A stretch of DNA of 64,000 nucleotides from Paenibacillus segetis (GTDB lineage: Bacteria; Bacillota; Bacilli; Paenibacillales; Paenibacillaceae). The stretch spans positions 186,001 to 250,000 of the forward strand of contig NZ_BMFT01000004.1 in NCBI RefSeq assembly GCF_014639155.1, in the 5' to 3' direction. This document shows positions 16,752 through 26,022 of this stretch, one piece after another (the first letter of the stretch is position 1; every line of letters begins with the position of its first letter). The position numbers were made by a program, and so were the translations under genes. Below the pieces are notes generated by a model. It was not told the DNA's origin and made no database searches. It worked only from the letters and a program-made list of their open reading frames with translations.

Positions 16752-17651
16752 TTGGATGCCGTGATAAAAAAGAAGAGAAAAAAATGGAGCACTTTTGACA
16801 TCGTAGCCTATATCGTTCTAGGACTACTCACCCTGATCACATTCTTTCCATTCTATAACGTACTTATTGTCTCGGTTGCGAGGTTCGATGTGATAAGTAA
16901 AAGCAATTTATATATCTTACCTAAGTCGTTCGATCTATCGGCGTATAAGCTTATTTTGGCGGATATGAAGTTTTGGACTTCGTTCATCAACTCTGTCATC
17001 GTGCTAGTAGCAGGTGTGGCTTTTAGTATGTTTCTATCCGTTGCAGGTGCGTATGCTCTATCTAAAAAGGGGATGCCAGGTAGAAACGGTATGCTTAGTT
17101 TGATCCTATTCACGATGTTCTTTAACGGAGGATTAATTCCGTTTTACCTTGTTGTGAAGGAACTAGGCCTAGTTAATAATCTCCTCGTCATGATTATACC
17201 GGCGGGACTCAATACCTTTTATCTTATTATAATGAAGAATTACTTTGGCACGATCCCTGAGAGTCTTGAAGAATCAGCCAAGCTGGACGGAGCAAATGAT
17301 ATGTACATTTTGCTTAAAATCATCTTGCCGATATCCGCACCATTCATAGCTACATTTGGCTTGTTCTATGCAGTGGAAAGATGGAATGAGTGGTGGTATG
17401 CGTTGATATTCATTAGTGATTCTTCGAAGGTACCACTTCAGATTTATCTTAGAGAGACCTTAATTACATCCAATTCATTGCTTAACACCATGGCCATGGA
17501 TATGGCCGCAAAGGGGAACTTTGCTAAGGTTTACACCCCAGCTTTGCAAATGGCGACCATAGTAATCACTTGCGTACCTATTATCGCGGTATACCCTTTC
17601 CTACAAAAGCATTTTAATAAAGGCATCATGGTTGGATCCATTAAGGGATAA
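16752..17651 (+). CDS. Sugar ABC transporter permease, YtcP/LplC type
   Basis: 299 residues if started at TTG 16752, which has AAGGAGG 8 bases upstream; a TTG at 16707 would overlap the previous gene and has no site. It begins with a very basic stretch (IKKKRKKWSTFD), then six membrane segments. The EAA loop ESLEESAKLDGANDMYILLKIILPI and the C-terminus GIMVGSIKG are typical of YtcP-like proteins. It is the partner of the LplB-type permease. Confidence 0.93.
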   Translation: MDAVIKKKRKKWSTFDIVAYIVLGLLTLITFFPFYNVLIVSVARFDVISKSNLYILPKSFDLSAYKLILADMKFWTSFINSVIVLVAGVAFSMFLSVAGAYALSKKGMPGRNGMLSLILFTMFFNGGLIPFYLVVKELGLVNNLLVMIIPAGLNTFYLIIMKNYFGTIPESLEESAKLDGANDMYILLKIILPISAPFIATFGLFYAVERWNEWWYALIFISDSSKVPLQIYLRETLITSNSLLNTMAMDMAAKGNFAKVYTPALQMATIVITCVPIIAVYPFLQKHFNKGIMVGSIKG

Positions 17652-17712
17652 GGAAACATAAATATAAATTTATTATTATCCTAATATGCAATGACAAAGG
17701 GAGGATTCATCA

Positions 17713-19359
17713 ATGCAATTAAAGAGAAGTAAATTAATCACTCTCGTAGCATGCACGACGTTGCTGGCAAGCCTATTATCGGCCTGCGGAGGTGGTAACA
17801 GCAGCAATGCAGGAAGTACAAGCGGAAATGCAGCAAAGAATTCAGAAGTCAGTTCGAGCGTAGATTCGGACAATCCGTATAAGGAACCTATGGAGATCTC
17901 CATAGCATTTTGGGATATCGATTCCGAAATTTCCAAGATTGATCAGGATCCGATTGCCCAAGAAATTTTAAATAAGTTCAATATTAAAATCAAGCCAGTC
18001 AATACCACATGGGATGATTATGCTCAGAAGATTCAGATGTGGGCTTCTTCCGGACAGCTTCCTGATATATTTGCTATTGATGCAATTGGAACTCAGTATC
18101 AGAAGAAATGGGTTGAACAGGGCGTCGTTAAGGCCATCCCGGATCTGACAAATTATCCGAACTTGGCGAAATTCTTTGAAACACCAGACATCGCAGGATT
18201 AAGCGTCGACGGCAAGCAATATACGGTTCCACGGCGGATGTTTCCTAGTGTAGACTGGAGCGCACTCGATAGAATGGTTCTGTACAGATGGGATTTGGCT
18301 CAGAAAGCTGGAATTACCAAAGAACCTGAAACATGGGATGAGTTTAAAGCTATGCTTGATGCTATCGTAAAACAGGATGCAGAAGGCAAGAAAATTACTG
18401 GACTTACCGCAGGACAGGTGAAGATGCTTGGCGGGTTCTTCTGGCTCTATGGCAATCCGCTAGCTACTAGTGACGGAAGTGGCAACGACTTCAAATGGGT
18501 TAAGGAAGATGGAAAATTAATTCCAGCTGTATTTTCTAAGAATGCACTTCCAGCTCTACAGAATATGAGAGATATGTATGACAATAATCTGATTGACCCA
18601 GATATTGCTCTTACGAAACCTGATGTAGCTTATGACAAGTTCGCTTCGGGTAAAGCCGCAGCACTTCTTGCTGGTGGTGGTTACATTAACTATGATCAAC
18701 AAATTTATGTGAAGCGTTGGAAAGAAGCTTACCCAGATGCGGAAATTACGGACAGTGTCAAAGTGCTTAAGCCATTGATCGGACCGGATGGGGAACGTAA
18801 CCATGCAATCTTCAAGACCTTCTGGTCGGAGAGTTATTTCAGCGGTCAAATAAGCGATGCAAAAATGGAGCGGATTATGGCCCTGTATGATTACATTCTT
18901 TCACCAGAGGGCAAAGAATTACTTACTTACGGTAAGAAGGATGTAGATTACAAGGTTGAGGGCGACAAAAAGGTGATGATTGGAACAACCTCGCTAACGG
19001 AGAAATACCCAACGAGAATGTTCTTTAAGAACCTTGTTTCCTACGAAACTTCAGACAGCTATGACATGAATAATCCAACCATTTCGAATGAAAAGATTCG
19101 TAAGGATGCCGTTGAATATATCGACTGGATTCTAGAGAACACCAAGGTTCCCGATTATGATATTCGCTTAACGTATATGTCCACAGCAACCAAGGATAAG
19201 TTCACCATTCTGGATCATGATGATCTATTGAAGGTTATGTTATCCAAGGAACCTGTTGATCAGGCATGGGAAAAAATAATGAAAGATTATAAGGCGAAGG
19301 GCTTAGACAAGATGATCGATGAAGTCAACGCTAAAGCCGCAGAAGAAGGCATGAATTAA
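17713..19359 (+). CDS. Extracellular sugar-binding lipoprotein, LplA type
   Basis: 548 residues after GGGAGGATTCATCA. A lipoprotein signal peptide ends in LLSAC with Cys25 as the lipidated residue, followed by a Gly/Ser/Asn-rich tether. The mature part is a large extracellular solute-binding protein (family 1) of the long LplA group (the family is often 500-560 residues), with WDIDSEISK near the start and PDIFAIDAIGTQ. It is anchored on the outer face of the membrane and delivers ligand to the two upstream permeases. Ligand unknown; the GH20/sulfatase genes downstream suggest a HexNAc-containing oligosaccharide. Confidence 0.94.
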   Translation: MQLKRSKLITLVACTTLLASLLSACGGGNSSNAGSTSGNAAKNSEVSSSVDSDNPYKEPMEISIAFWDIDSEISKIDQDPIAQEILNKFNIKIKPVNTTWDDYAQKIQMWASSGQLPDIFAIDAIGTQYQKKWVEQGVVKAIPDLTNYPNLAKFFETPDIAGLSVDGKQYTVPRRMFPSVDWSALDRMVLYRWDLAQKAGITKEPETWDEFKAMLDAIVKQDAEGKKITGLTAGQVKMLGGFFWLYGNPLATSDGSGNDFKWVKEDGKLIPAVFSKNALPALQNMRDMYDNNLIDPDIALTKPDVAYDKFASGKAAALLAGGGYINYDQQIYVKRWKEAYPDAEITDSVKVLKPLIGPDGERNHAIFKTFWSESYFSGQISDAKMERIMALYDYILSPEGKELLTYGKKDVDYKVEGDKKVMIGTTSLTEKYPTRMFFKNLVSYETSDSYDMNNPTISNEKIRKDAVEYIDWILENTKVPDYDIRLTYMSTATKDKFTILDHDDLLKVMLSKEPVDQAWEKIMKDYKAKGLDKMIDEVNAKAAEEGMN

Positions 19360-19371
19360 TAAATAGTTAAG

Positions 19372-19411
19372 AGGCAACTTCCTGAAGGTATTCACTTTCA
19401 GGAAGTTGCCT
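19372..19411 (+). terminator. Strong hairpin after the binding-protein gene
   Basis: AGGCAACTTCCTGAA (19372-19386) pairs perfectly with TTCAGGAAGTTGCCT (19397-19411). Only a short T stretch follows, so it may terminate partially or stabilise the 3' end of the abundant binding-protein mRNA while allowing read-through to the GH20 gene. Confidence 0.75.
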
Positions 19412-19447
19412 TCGTATATAACAGCACATCCATGAGGTGATGAAGAG

Positions 19448-21337
19448 ATGAAAATAACCATAACAGGATTAAGTGAGCTGTATTTGTCAGCGGTATCACA
19501 GGTAACGCAGCACCTGGATATTCAACTGAATGATGTTGGTTTCCCTGTGCATATCGAGCAAGTAGGCACAGGCATTCATATCCGCAATGACGGAAATCAA
19601 GGGTTTATTACTTACGGAGAAGCGCATCAATTGATTCGCGCGATTGGATTGTGGAGAGAACGGGTTAAGCAAGAAATGGTCTTCGAGATAAATGAACTTC
19701 CTGTCTATGATAGCTTGGGAGTTATGGTAGATTGCTCGCGGAATGCAGTACTTCATGCGAAGGCTTATCAGGAAATGGTCCGTCGATTGGCGCTGATGGG
19801 ATATTCCACGATTCAATTGTATACAGAAGATACTTATGAATTGAAGGATTATCCGTACTTTGGATATATGAGAGGACGGTATACCGGAGAAGAATTACGG
19901 GAGATGGACCGCTATGCGACTATGTTCGGAATTGAGCTTGTGCCTTGTATTCAGACTTTAGCTCATTTGGGGACTACGCTCAAATGGAAAGAACATGCTC
20001 ATCTTGTAGATTGCAATGATATCCTGTTGATTGATGATCCTCATACCTATACTTTAATAGAAGAGATGTTCGCTACCATGTCCGAGAATTTGAGTAGCCG
20101 GAATATCAATATTGGGATGGATGAAGCCCATATGATGGGACTGGGCAAATACTTAGATAAGCATGGTTATCAGGATCGGTCTAAGTTGATGCTGAAGCAC
20201 TTCGGGAAGGTCATGGAGATTGCCGGGCGATATGGTTATAAGCCGATGATGTGGAGCGATATGTTCTTCAGGCTAGCAAGTTCGGGCGAGTATTACGATG
20301 CGAACAGTCAGATCCGGGCAGATATCGTCGAAATGATTCCAGAAGATATCAGCTTGGTCTATTGGGATTATTATTCAGAGGAACCAGCGCTTTATGATGG
20401 CATGCTGAAGAAACATAAGCAACTCAACGACAAAATTATTTTCGCCGGTGGGGCATGGAAGTGGATGGGCTTTACACCTAATAATCGGTTTAGCCAACAT
20501 ATCGGTGTCATGGCACATAACAGTTGTGTTGATAACGGAATTAAGGATGTGCTGGTGACAGCTTGGGGAGATAATGGTGCGGAAAGCTCGCTATTTGGAA
20601 TTCTTCCATCGCTACAGCTATGGGCGGAACTTTGTTATACGAACCGGTCAGATGAAGAACAGCTTCGCGAACGGTTTATGACTTGTACGGGAGGTGTCTA
20701 TGATGATTTTATGAATCTGGACATCGCGAACCTGGTTCCAGATAACCCTGCACCAGGAGGTTCATCTGTGAACCCGCCTAAGTATTTGCTATATCAAGAT
20801 ACTCTGTGTGGGCTATTCGATAAACATATTGTCCCCGATGTTTACGCGGCACATTATCATCAGGCTGCTTCAATGATGAAGGAGGCAGGTGGGCGAAATC
20901 CTCAGTGGAAGGTAGTCTTCGAGACGCAGTATGCGCTTTGCCAACTACTCGAGCTGAAAGTTGATACGGGGATTCATATGCGGAACGCTTATCTGAACGG
21001 AGATCGGACGACGTTAAAACGGTATGCCCATGAAGTTCTACCCGAGTTGAAGAGCCGGTGTAAGGAGTTCGTGACAGCATATCGAGCCCAATGGATGTTC
21101 GAGAATAAGATTTTCGGATTGGATGTATTCGATCTACGTATGGGTGGTTTAATGCAGCGGTTAGAGTCGGCGATTTGGCGACTGGACATGTATCTGGACG
21201 GTGAGATTCCTAACTTGGAAGAATTAGAACAGGAACGCTTATATTTCGATGGCCGTAAGGAAGATGGGGCAACCGTGGCTATGAGTGCTAACTTATGGCA
21301 TACCATTGCGACGACTTCCGTCATTGCAGGTGTATAA
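19448..21337 (+). CDS. Beta-N-acetylhexosaminidase (GH20-like)
   Basis: 629 residues with no signal peptide, so it is probably cytoplasmic. An N-terminal alpha/beta domain (about 1-85, including GFITYGEAHQLIRAIGLW) precedes a TIM barrel starting YDSLGVMVDCSRNAV. The GH20 catalytic pair is Asp225-Glu226 in NIGMDEAHMMGLGKY, where Glu acts as acid and Asp orients the 2-acetamido group. The barrel continues with YKPMMWSDMFFR. A helical C-terminal domain extends from about residue 430. It removes terminal GlcNAc or GalNAc from imported oligosaccharides. It leads an apparent operon with a sulfatase, anSME and GH35, which supports joint degradation of one sulfated glycan. It is a divergent GH20 of the type lacking an obvious secretion signal. 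Confidence 0.88.
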   Translation: MKITITGLSELYLSAVSQVTQHLDIQLNDVGFPVHIEQVGTGIHIRNDGNQGFITYGEAHQLIRAIGLWRERVKQEMVFEINELPVYDSLGVMVDCSRNAVLHAKAYQEMVRRLALMGYSTIQLYTEDTYELKDYPYFGYMRGRYTGEELREMDRYATMFGIELVPCIQTLAHLGTTLKWKEHAHLVDCNDILLIDDPHTYTLIEEMFATMSENLSSRNINIGMDEAHMMGLGKYLDKHGYQDRSKLMLKHFGKVMEIAGRYGYKPMMWSDMFFRLASSGEYYDANSQIRADIVEMIPEDISLVYWDYYSEEPALYDGMLKKHKQLNDKIIFAGGAWKWMGFTPNNRFSQHIGVMAHNSCVDNGIKDVLVTAWGDNGAESSLFGILPSLQLWAELCYTNRSDEEQLRERFMTCTGGVYDDFMNLDIANLVPDNPAPGGSSVNPPKYLLYQDTLCGLFDKHIVPDVYAAHYHQAASMMKEAGGRNPQWKVVFETQYALCQLLELKVDTGIHMRNAYLNGDRTTLKRYAHEVLPELKSRCKEFVTAYRAQWMFENKIFGLDVFDLRMGGLMQRLESAIWRLDMYLDGEIPNLEELEQERLYFDGRKEDGATVAMSANLWHTIATTSVIAGV

Positions 21338-21467
21338 AAGTGAAAGGAACCTTTACCCCGCTCGTTTGTACTAAGGATCAGCTTCCTTCTTTATGTAACG
21401 TATCAAATAGACAAAAGCGACTAGCTTATGCTTCAATCACCTAAGATTAGTAAAGGAGAGATTGATT

Positions 21468-22856
21468 ATGCGTATTTTATATCTAGATCTGGATGCACTG
21501 CGGCCCGATCACCTCGGAGCTTACGGGTACCATCGGAATACATCTCCCAATATTGATTCTATTGCTGCAGAGGGAGTAAGGTTCGAGAACTGTTACACCT
21601 CTGACGCTCCCTGTTTACCTTCTAGGACTGCGGTGATGTCGGGTAGGTTTGGAATTCATACAGGTGTAAACGCCCACGGTGGAACGGCAGCCGACATGCG
21701 AAGAGAAGGTGTGAGCCGTGGATTTCATGATATCCTTGGACAGGAGAGCCTGCCGGCGTTTCTTAAAAAAGCAGGAATGCGAACGGTATCGGTCAGCCCA
21801 TTTGCGGAAAGACATGGGGCTTGGACCTTTAATGCTGGATTCTCGGAAGTGTACAATACGGGGAAATGTGGATTGGAGTCTGCGGAAGAGGTAACCCCTG
21901 TTGTGCTAGATTGGATAAGTAGGAATGCCAAACAAGATAACTGGTTCTTACATATTAATTATTGGGATCCGCACACACCTTATCGTGCTCCCGAAGAGTT
22001 TGGAAATCCATTTGAGAACGAGCCATTGCCATCCTGGTTGTCAGAGGAGGTCGTAAGCTCACATCTAGGGATGGATGGCCCTTGCAGCCTGGGTAATATA
22101 GATATGTTTGTTAGACCAGGATATCCAAGACAACCTGATAAGGTCCGTGACATGGAAGGTGTCCATCGGATTATAGACGGCTATGATTGTGCAGTCCGTT
22201 ATATGGACAGCCATATAGGGAAGCTGTTTGATGCACTAAGACACGAAGGGGTAATGGATGATCTAGCGATCATTATTAGTGCAGATCATGGAGAGAATTT
22301 GGGAGAGCTTGGTATCTATTGCGAACACGGTACGGCAGATCATGCAACTTGCCATGTGCCCATGATTATTAGGTGGCCAGGTTGTAAACAGGGCCATGTG
22401 GATGAGGACTTACACTATCAATTGGATCTCGCTCCTACGCTTGCGGAATTAATAAGTAAGCCTGCTGCGGCTTCTTGGGACGGTTCCAGTTTTGCACCCG
22501 GGATCCTACGGGGGGATCGTTGCCCTCAGCCTTATCTAGTTATTACGCAGTGCGCACATGTCTGCCAGCGTAGTGTCCGTTTTGGAGACCATATGTATAT
22601 TCGAACGTACCATACAGGATATTTTGATGTTCAGCATGAGATGTTGTTTAACCTGAAGCAAGACCCGCATGAACAGCATAATCTTGCTGAAACGCACCCA
22701 GAATTGTGCCGAGAGGCTGTTTACCTGTTAAATGAGTGGCATGATCAAATGATGAATACGATGCCATATACCGACGATCCGTTGTGGACTGTTATGAAAG
22801 AGGGAGGACCCCTTCATGCAAGGGATTACCTGCAATGGAGGAGTAATGCACGATGA
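21468..22856 (+). CDS. Type I sulfatase, Cys-type (S1 family)
   Basis: 462 residues from ATG 21468 with AAAGGAGAG 7 bases upstream (an in-frame TTG at 21462 is less likely). No signal peptide. Metal-binding start YLDLDALRPDHLGAYGY; modification motif CLPSRTAVMSGR gives Cys49 as the formylglycine precursor (C-x-P-S-R); second metal motif SADHGENLGELG near residue 275. It overlaps the radical-SAM maturase gene by 4 bases (ATGA), which strongly implies that the maturase activates this enzyme. The LDLDALRPDHLGAYG opening differs from the DQMR type of the other two sulfatases, so a different regiospecificity is expected. Confidence 0.94.
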   Translation: MRILYLDLDALRPDHLGAYGYHRNTSPNIDSIAAEGVRFENCYTSDAPCLPSRTAVMSGRFGIHTGVNAHGGTAADMRREGVSRGFHDILGQESLPAFLKKAGMRTVSVSPFAERHGAWTFNAGFSEVYNTGKCGLESAEEVTPVVLDWISRNAKQDNWFLHINYWDPHTPYRAPEEFGNPFENEPLPSWLSEEVVSSHLGMDGPCSLGNIDMFVRPGYPRQPDKVRDMEGVHRIIDGYDCAVRYMDSHIGKLFDALRHEGVMDDLAIIISADHGENLGELGIYCEHGTADHATCHVPMIIRWPGCKQGHVDEDLHYQLDLAPTLAELISKPAAASWDGSSFAPGILRGDRCPQPYLVITQCAHVCQRSVRFGDHMYIRTYHTGYFDVQHEMLFNLKQDPHEQHNLAETHPELCREAVYLLNEWHDQMMNTMPYTDDPLWTVMKEGGPLHARDYLQWRSNAR

Positions 22857-24097
22857 GCGCATGCATACAGACTTCGAGGCCACAAAATCTCCATGTTATG
22901 TGGAAAACCGTCTCCGAGGATTGTAACTTAGCTTGTGATTATTGCTACTACAGCACAGCTGGGGGGCATCCTCATCAACCGATCCGAGTGATGGACACGG
23001 CTCTACTGGAGCAGTTCATCTCCCAGTACATGGATAGATCATCAGGATTAGCAACTTTCTCTTGGCAGGGGGGCGAGCCTCTATTAGCGGGACTTCCGTA
23101 TTTTGAACAAGTGATTTCAATGGAGGCAAGATATGCACCGCCCCATACGACGATCAGCAATGCACTACAGACGAACGGAACCCTTATTAACGATGACTGG
23201 GCCCAATTTTTTAGACGTTACAACTTTCTAATCGGGATTAGTCTAGATGGCCCTCAACCTATTCATGATGCTCACCGTATAACGGGATCAGGGAAAGGTA
23301 GCTATGATCTAGTTATGCGCGGGATTCGTCATTTACAGAATGCGGGTGTGGAGTATAACATCTTGACAGTGATCCATGAAGATAACGTGACGAAACCAGA
23401 CGAGTTGATGGCGTTTTATCAAGAACAAAAATTTCCTTATATTCAGTTTATCCCTTGCATGGATTTTGTCTCGCAGAAGAGTGGAATGCCTGGACGCTTC
23501 CGAATTACGCCTGAACAATATGGACAGTTTCTATGCCGTACATTTGATCTGTGGTACAACGATGGGCATCCAGAGCTTCCCGTTCGTATTTTTGAGAATA
23601 TGCTTCTTGTATTTATGCATCGTGAGGCGGAGTTATGCGCTCACAGTTCCTGCTGTCCGAAAATGATGGTGCTGGAGACGAATGGCGATGCCTACCCGTG
23701 TGATTTCTTTATTGATGAAGAGCATAGGTTAGGAAATATCGGTCAAATCGATCTGGAGTCATTGCTTACAAGCCCTGTATATGATGAATTTTTGCAGATG
23801 AAACCAAATATGAATGAAGCCTGCCGGCAATGTGAATACCTTAGTTTTTGTCATGGAGGGTGTCCCCGGAACCGGAATTGGATAGATGTTAACGATCGAA
23901 CCGAGGTGGATTATTTCTGCCAAAGCTATAAAATGTTCTATTCTCATGCATATGAGCGGATGGATATACTTGCGAACCGGCTCAAAGCAGAGCAGATGCA
24001 GGAGTATAGGAAGACGGGGCATTCGCTACCAGGTCGAAACGAATTATGCCTTTGCGGGAGTGGGAAGAAGTTCAAGAACTGCTGTCAGCCGTTGTAA
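22853..24097 (+). CDS. Anaerobic sulfatase-maturating enzyme (radical SAM, SPASM) with SEC-C tail
   Basis: 414 residues. Radical SAM cluster CNLACDYCYY (Cys24, Cys28, Cys31) follows the start VMWKTVSEDC. GGEPLLAG is the SAM-binding GGE motif. SPASM auxiliary-cluster cysteines occur in CAHSSCCPKMMVLETNGDAYPCDFF and CRQCEYLSFCHGGCPRNR. The last 16 residues, GRNELCLCGSGKKFKNCC-type (Cys399, Cys401, Cys410, Cys411), are a SEC-C zinc-binding motif as found on SecA. It converts the sulfatase Cys (or Ser) to C-alpha-formylglycine without oxygen, using a 5'-deoxyadenosyl radical. The 4-base overlap with the upstream sulfatase indicates translational coupling. It is cytoplasmic. Confidence 0.94.
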   Translation: MSACIQTSRPQNLHVMWKTVSEDCNLACDYCYYSTAGGHPHQPIRVMDTALLEQFISQYMDRSSGLATFSWQGGEPLLAGLPYFEQVISMEARYAPPHTTISNALQTNGTLINDDWAQFFRRYNFLIGISLDGPQPIHDAHRITGSGKGSYDLVMRGIRHLQNAGVEYNILTVIHEDNVTKPDELMAFYQEQKFPYIQFIPCMDFVSQKSGMPGRFRITPEQYGQFLCRTFDLWYNDGHPELPVRIFENMLLVFMHREAELCAHSSCCPKMMVLETNGDAYPCDFFIDEEHRLGNIGQIDLESLLTSPVYDEFLQMKPNMNEACRQCEYLSFCHGGCPRNRNWIDVNDRTEVDYFCQSYKMFYSHAYERMDILANRLKAEQMQEYRKTGHSLPGRNELCLCGSGKKFKNCCQPL

Positions 24098-24209
24098 GTT
24101 CATCCTCCATATTCGTTATGCCATCAACCATAAGGGACGAAGGAGAAGGATCCCCTTTTTTCGGGCGATCCAGTGAAAATCGTCTAACTCAATGTCGGGG
24201 GAAAAAGTT

Positions 24210-25955
24210 ATGCAGAAATTATCTATTTCAGGTGATGATTTTATATTAGATGGAAGGCCATTACAGCTACTTTCAGGTGCACTTCATTATTTCCGTATCG
24301 TACCGGAATATTGGCGGGATCGTTTGTTGAAGCTGAAGGCTTGTGGATTAAACACCATTGAAACTTATATCCCGTGGAATTTACACGAACCAGAGGAAGG
24401 CCGCTTCTATTTTGAAGGTATTGCCGATATCGAGGCTTTCGTTCGGCTTGCCGGAGAGCTTGGCTTGCACGTGATTTTGCGGCCGAGTCCCTTTATTTGT
24501 GCCGAATGGGAATTCGGCGGATTGCCTGCATGGCTGCTTGCGGATGATAACATGCAGTTGCGTTGTGAAGATCAGGCTTATTTATCCAAGGTGGATGCAT
24601 ACTTCGACGAGTTACTTCCACGTTTGAGACCTCTGTTAAGCACTCATGGAGGTCCCGTAATCGCCCTTCAAGTAGAGAATGAATATGGAAGCTATGGAAC
24701 CGACAAAGCTTATCTAAATTATATAAAAGAGGGTATGATCGCCCGCGGTATGGACGTGTTGCTGTTCACCTCAGATGGGGCTGAAGATCACATGCTCCAA
24801 GGAGGCATGATCGACGGAGTATTCGCCACGGTGAATTTTGGTTCACGGGCTAAGGAATCCTTCGCCAAATTGCGTGAATATCAGCCAACAGGTCCGCTCA
24901 TGTGCATGGAATTTTGGAATGGATGGTTTGACCATTGGATGAAACCTCATCATACCCGTCCTGAATCTGAAGTAGCGGAGACGTTGGACGAGATGCTGGC
25001 TTTAGGTGCCTCTGTCAACTTTTATATGTTCCATGGGGGAACAAATTTTGGATTTATGAATGGGGCGAATCTTTTTGATAAATATGAACCCATCGTAACC
25101 AGCTACGATTATGATACGCTACTGGACGAATCTGGCAAGCCGACGGCAAAATTCTACGCAGCCAGGAAAATGATCGAGAAATATGTAGAGTTGCCGCCAC
25201 TGGAATTGCCCCCAGTCATTAAGTCGCGGGCTTACGGCAACGTGCAGATGACAGAATCTGCCCCGTTGTTCACCCAGTTAGACGTCTTGTCTCATCCCGT
25301 ACGTAGAGCTCGTCCCGAGCCCATGGAGAAACTCGGTCAGGCTTACGGGTTCATCTTGTATTCGACGAGGGTCACTGGACCGCGCACCGGCATGGAGCTC
25401 ATTCTCCAAGAAGTACGCGATCGTGCGTTAGTCTTCGCCAATGGTACCTATGCCGGCACTGTAGAACGTTGGGATCCGAGGGGAATTTCATTGGAGGTTC
25501 CACCCGAGGGATTACAAATCGATATTCTTGTAGAAAACATGGGACGCGTGAATTATGGCCCGGAGCTTCGTGATCCAAAAGGCATAACGACCGGCGTAAG
25601 ATTCGGCTATCAATTCTTACACGATTGGACCATTCGCTCTCTACCGCTAACTAACCTAAATGGATTGTCTTTTGCTCCAGTGGATGGTGAAGATCGTCTT
25701 CAGCCAACTTTTTATCGGGGATGCTTTCAAGTTTGCGAGCTGGAGGATACTTTCTTGCGCTTGGACGGATGGAACAAAGGCCAAGCTTTTATAAATGGCT
25801 TTAATCTAGGTCGCTACTGGGAGAAGGGTCCGACACAAACGCTGTACGTGCCGGCACCGCTTCTCCGTCAAGGTGAAAATGAACTCATCTTGTTCGAATT
25901 ACATGCCGTTACAGAGCCTGTCGTTACTTTTGTGGATAAACCGGATTTTGGTTAA
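24210..25955 (+). CDS. Beta-galactosidase (GH35)
   Basis: 581 residues from ATG 24210, favoured by CGGGGGAA just upstream; an ATG at 24192 lacks a site. The GH35 TIM barrel is clear: LSGALHYFRIVPEYWRDRL, TYIPWNLHEPEEG, RPSPFICAEWEFGGLPAWL, acid/base Glu158 in ALQVENEYGSYG, nucleophile Glu234 in MCMEFWNGWFDHW. The C-terminal half contains two galactose-binding-like beta domains (LVFANGTYAG, FINGFNLGRYWEKGPTQTLYVPAPLL). There is no secretion signal, so it acts in the cytoplasm. It releases terminal beta-galactose, often beta-1,3- or 1,4-linked. It is 112 bases downstream of anSME in the same direction and ends at a strong terminator, closing the GH20-sulfatase-anSME operon. Confidence 0.94.
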   Translation: MQKLSISGDDFILDGRPLQLLSGALHYFRIVPEYWRDRLLKLKACGLNTIETYIPWNLHEPEEGRFYFEGIADIEAFVRLAGELGLHVILRPSPFICAEWEFGGLPAWLLADDNMQLRCEDQAYLSKVDAYFDELLPRLRPLLSTHGGPVIALQVENEYGSYGTDKAYLNYIKEGMIARGMDVLLFTSDGAEDHMLQGGMIDGVFATVNFGSRAKESFAKLREYQPTGPLMCMEFWNGWFDHWMKPHHTRPESEVAETLDEMLALGASVNFYMFHGGTNFGFMNGANLFDKYEPIVTSYDYDTLLDESGKPTAKFYAARKMIEKYVELPPLELPPVIKSRAYGNVQMTESAPLFTQLDVLSHPVRRARPEPMEKLGQAYGFILYSTRVTGPRTGMELILQEVRDRALVFANGTYAGTVERWDPRGISLEVPPEGLQIDILVENMGRVNYGPELRDPKGITTGVRFGYQFLHDWTIRSLPLTNLNGLSFAPVDGEDRLQPTFYRGCFQVCELEDTFLRLDGWNKGQAFINGFNLGRYWEKGPTQTLYVPAPLLRQGENELILFELHAVTEPVVTFVDKPDFG

Positions 25956-25966
25956 AGTAAATAAAC

Positions 25967-26009
25967 AAGGTTGTCCCCAAAACACGAAAATGTTAATGGG
26001 GACAACCTT
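25967..26009. terminator. Bidirectional terminator
   Basis: AAGGTTGTCCCC (25967-25978) and GGGGACAACCTT (25998-26009) form a perfect 12-bp stem followed by CCTTTTT, between the convergent GH35 and ROK genes. Confidence 0.9.
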
Positions 26010-26022
26010 CCTTTTTGCTAGG

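Noticed and set aside
24098..24209. Possible terminator between anSME and GH35
   Set aside because: GGATC...GATCC around CCTTTTTTCGGGC gives only a 5-bp stem with no T run after it; read-through is more likely.
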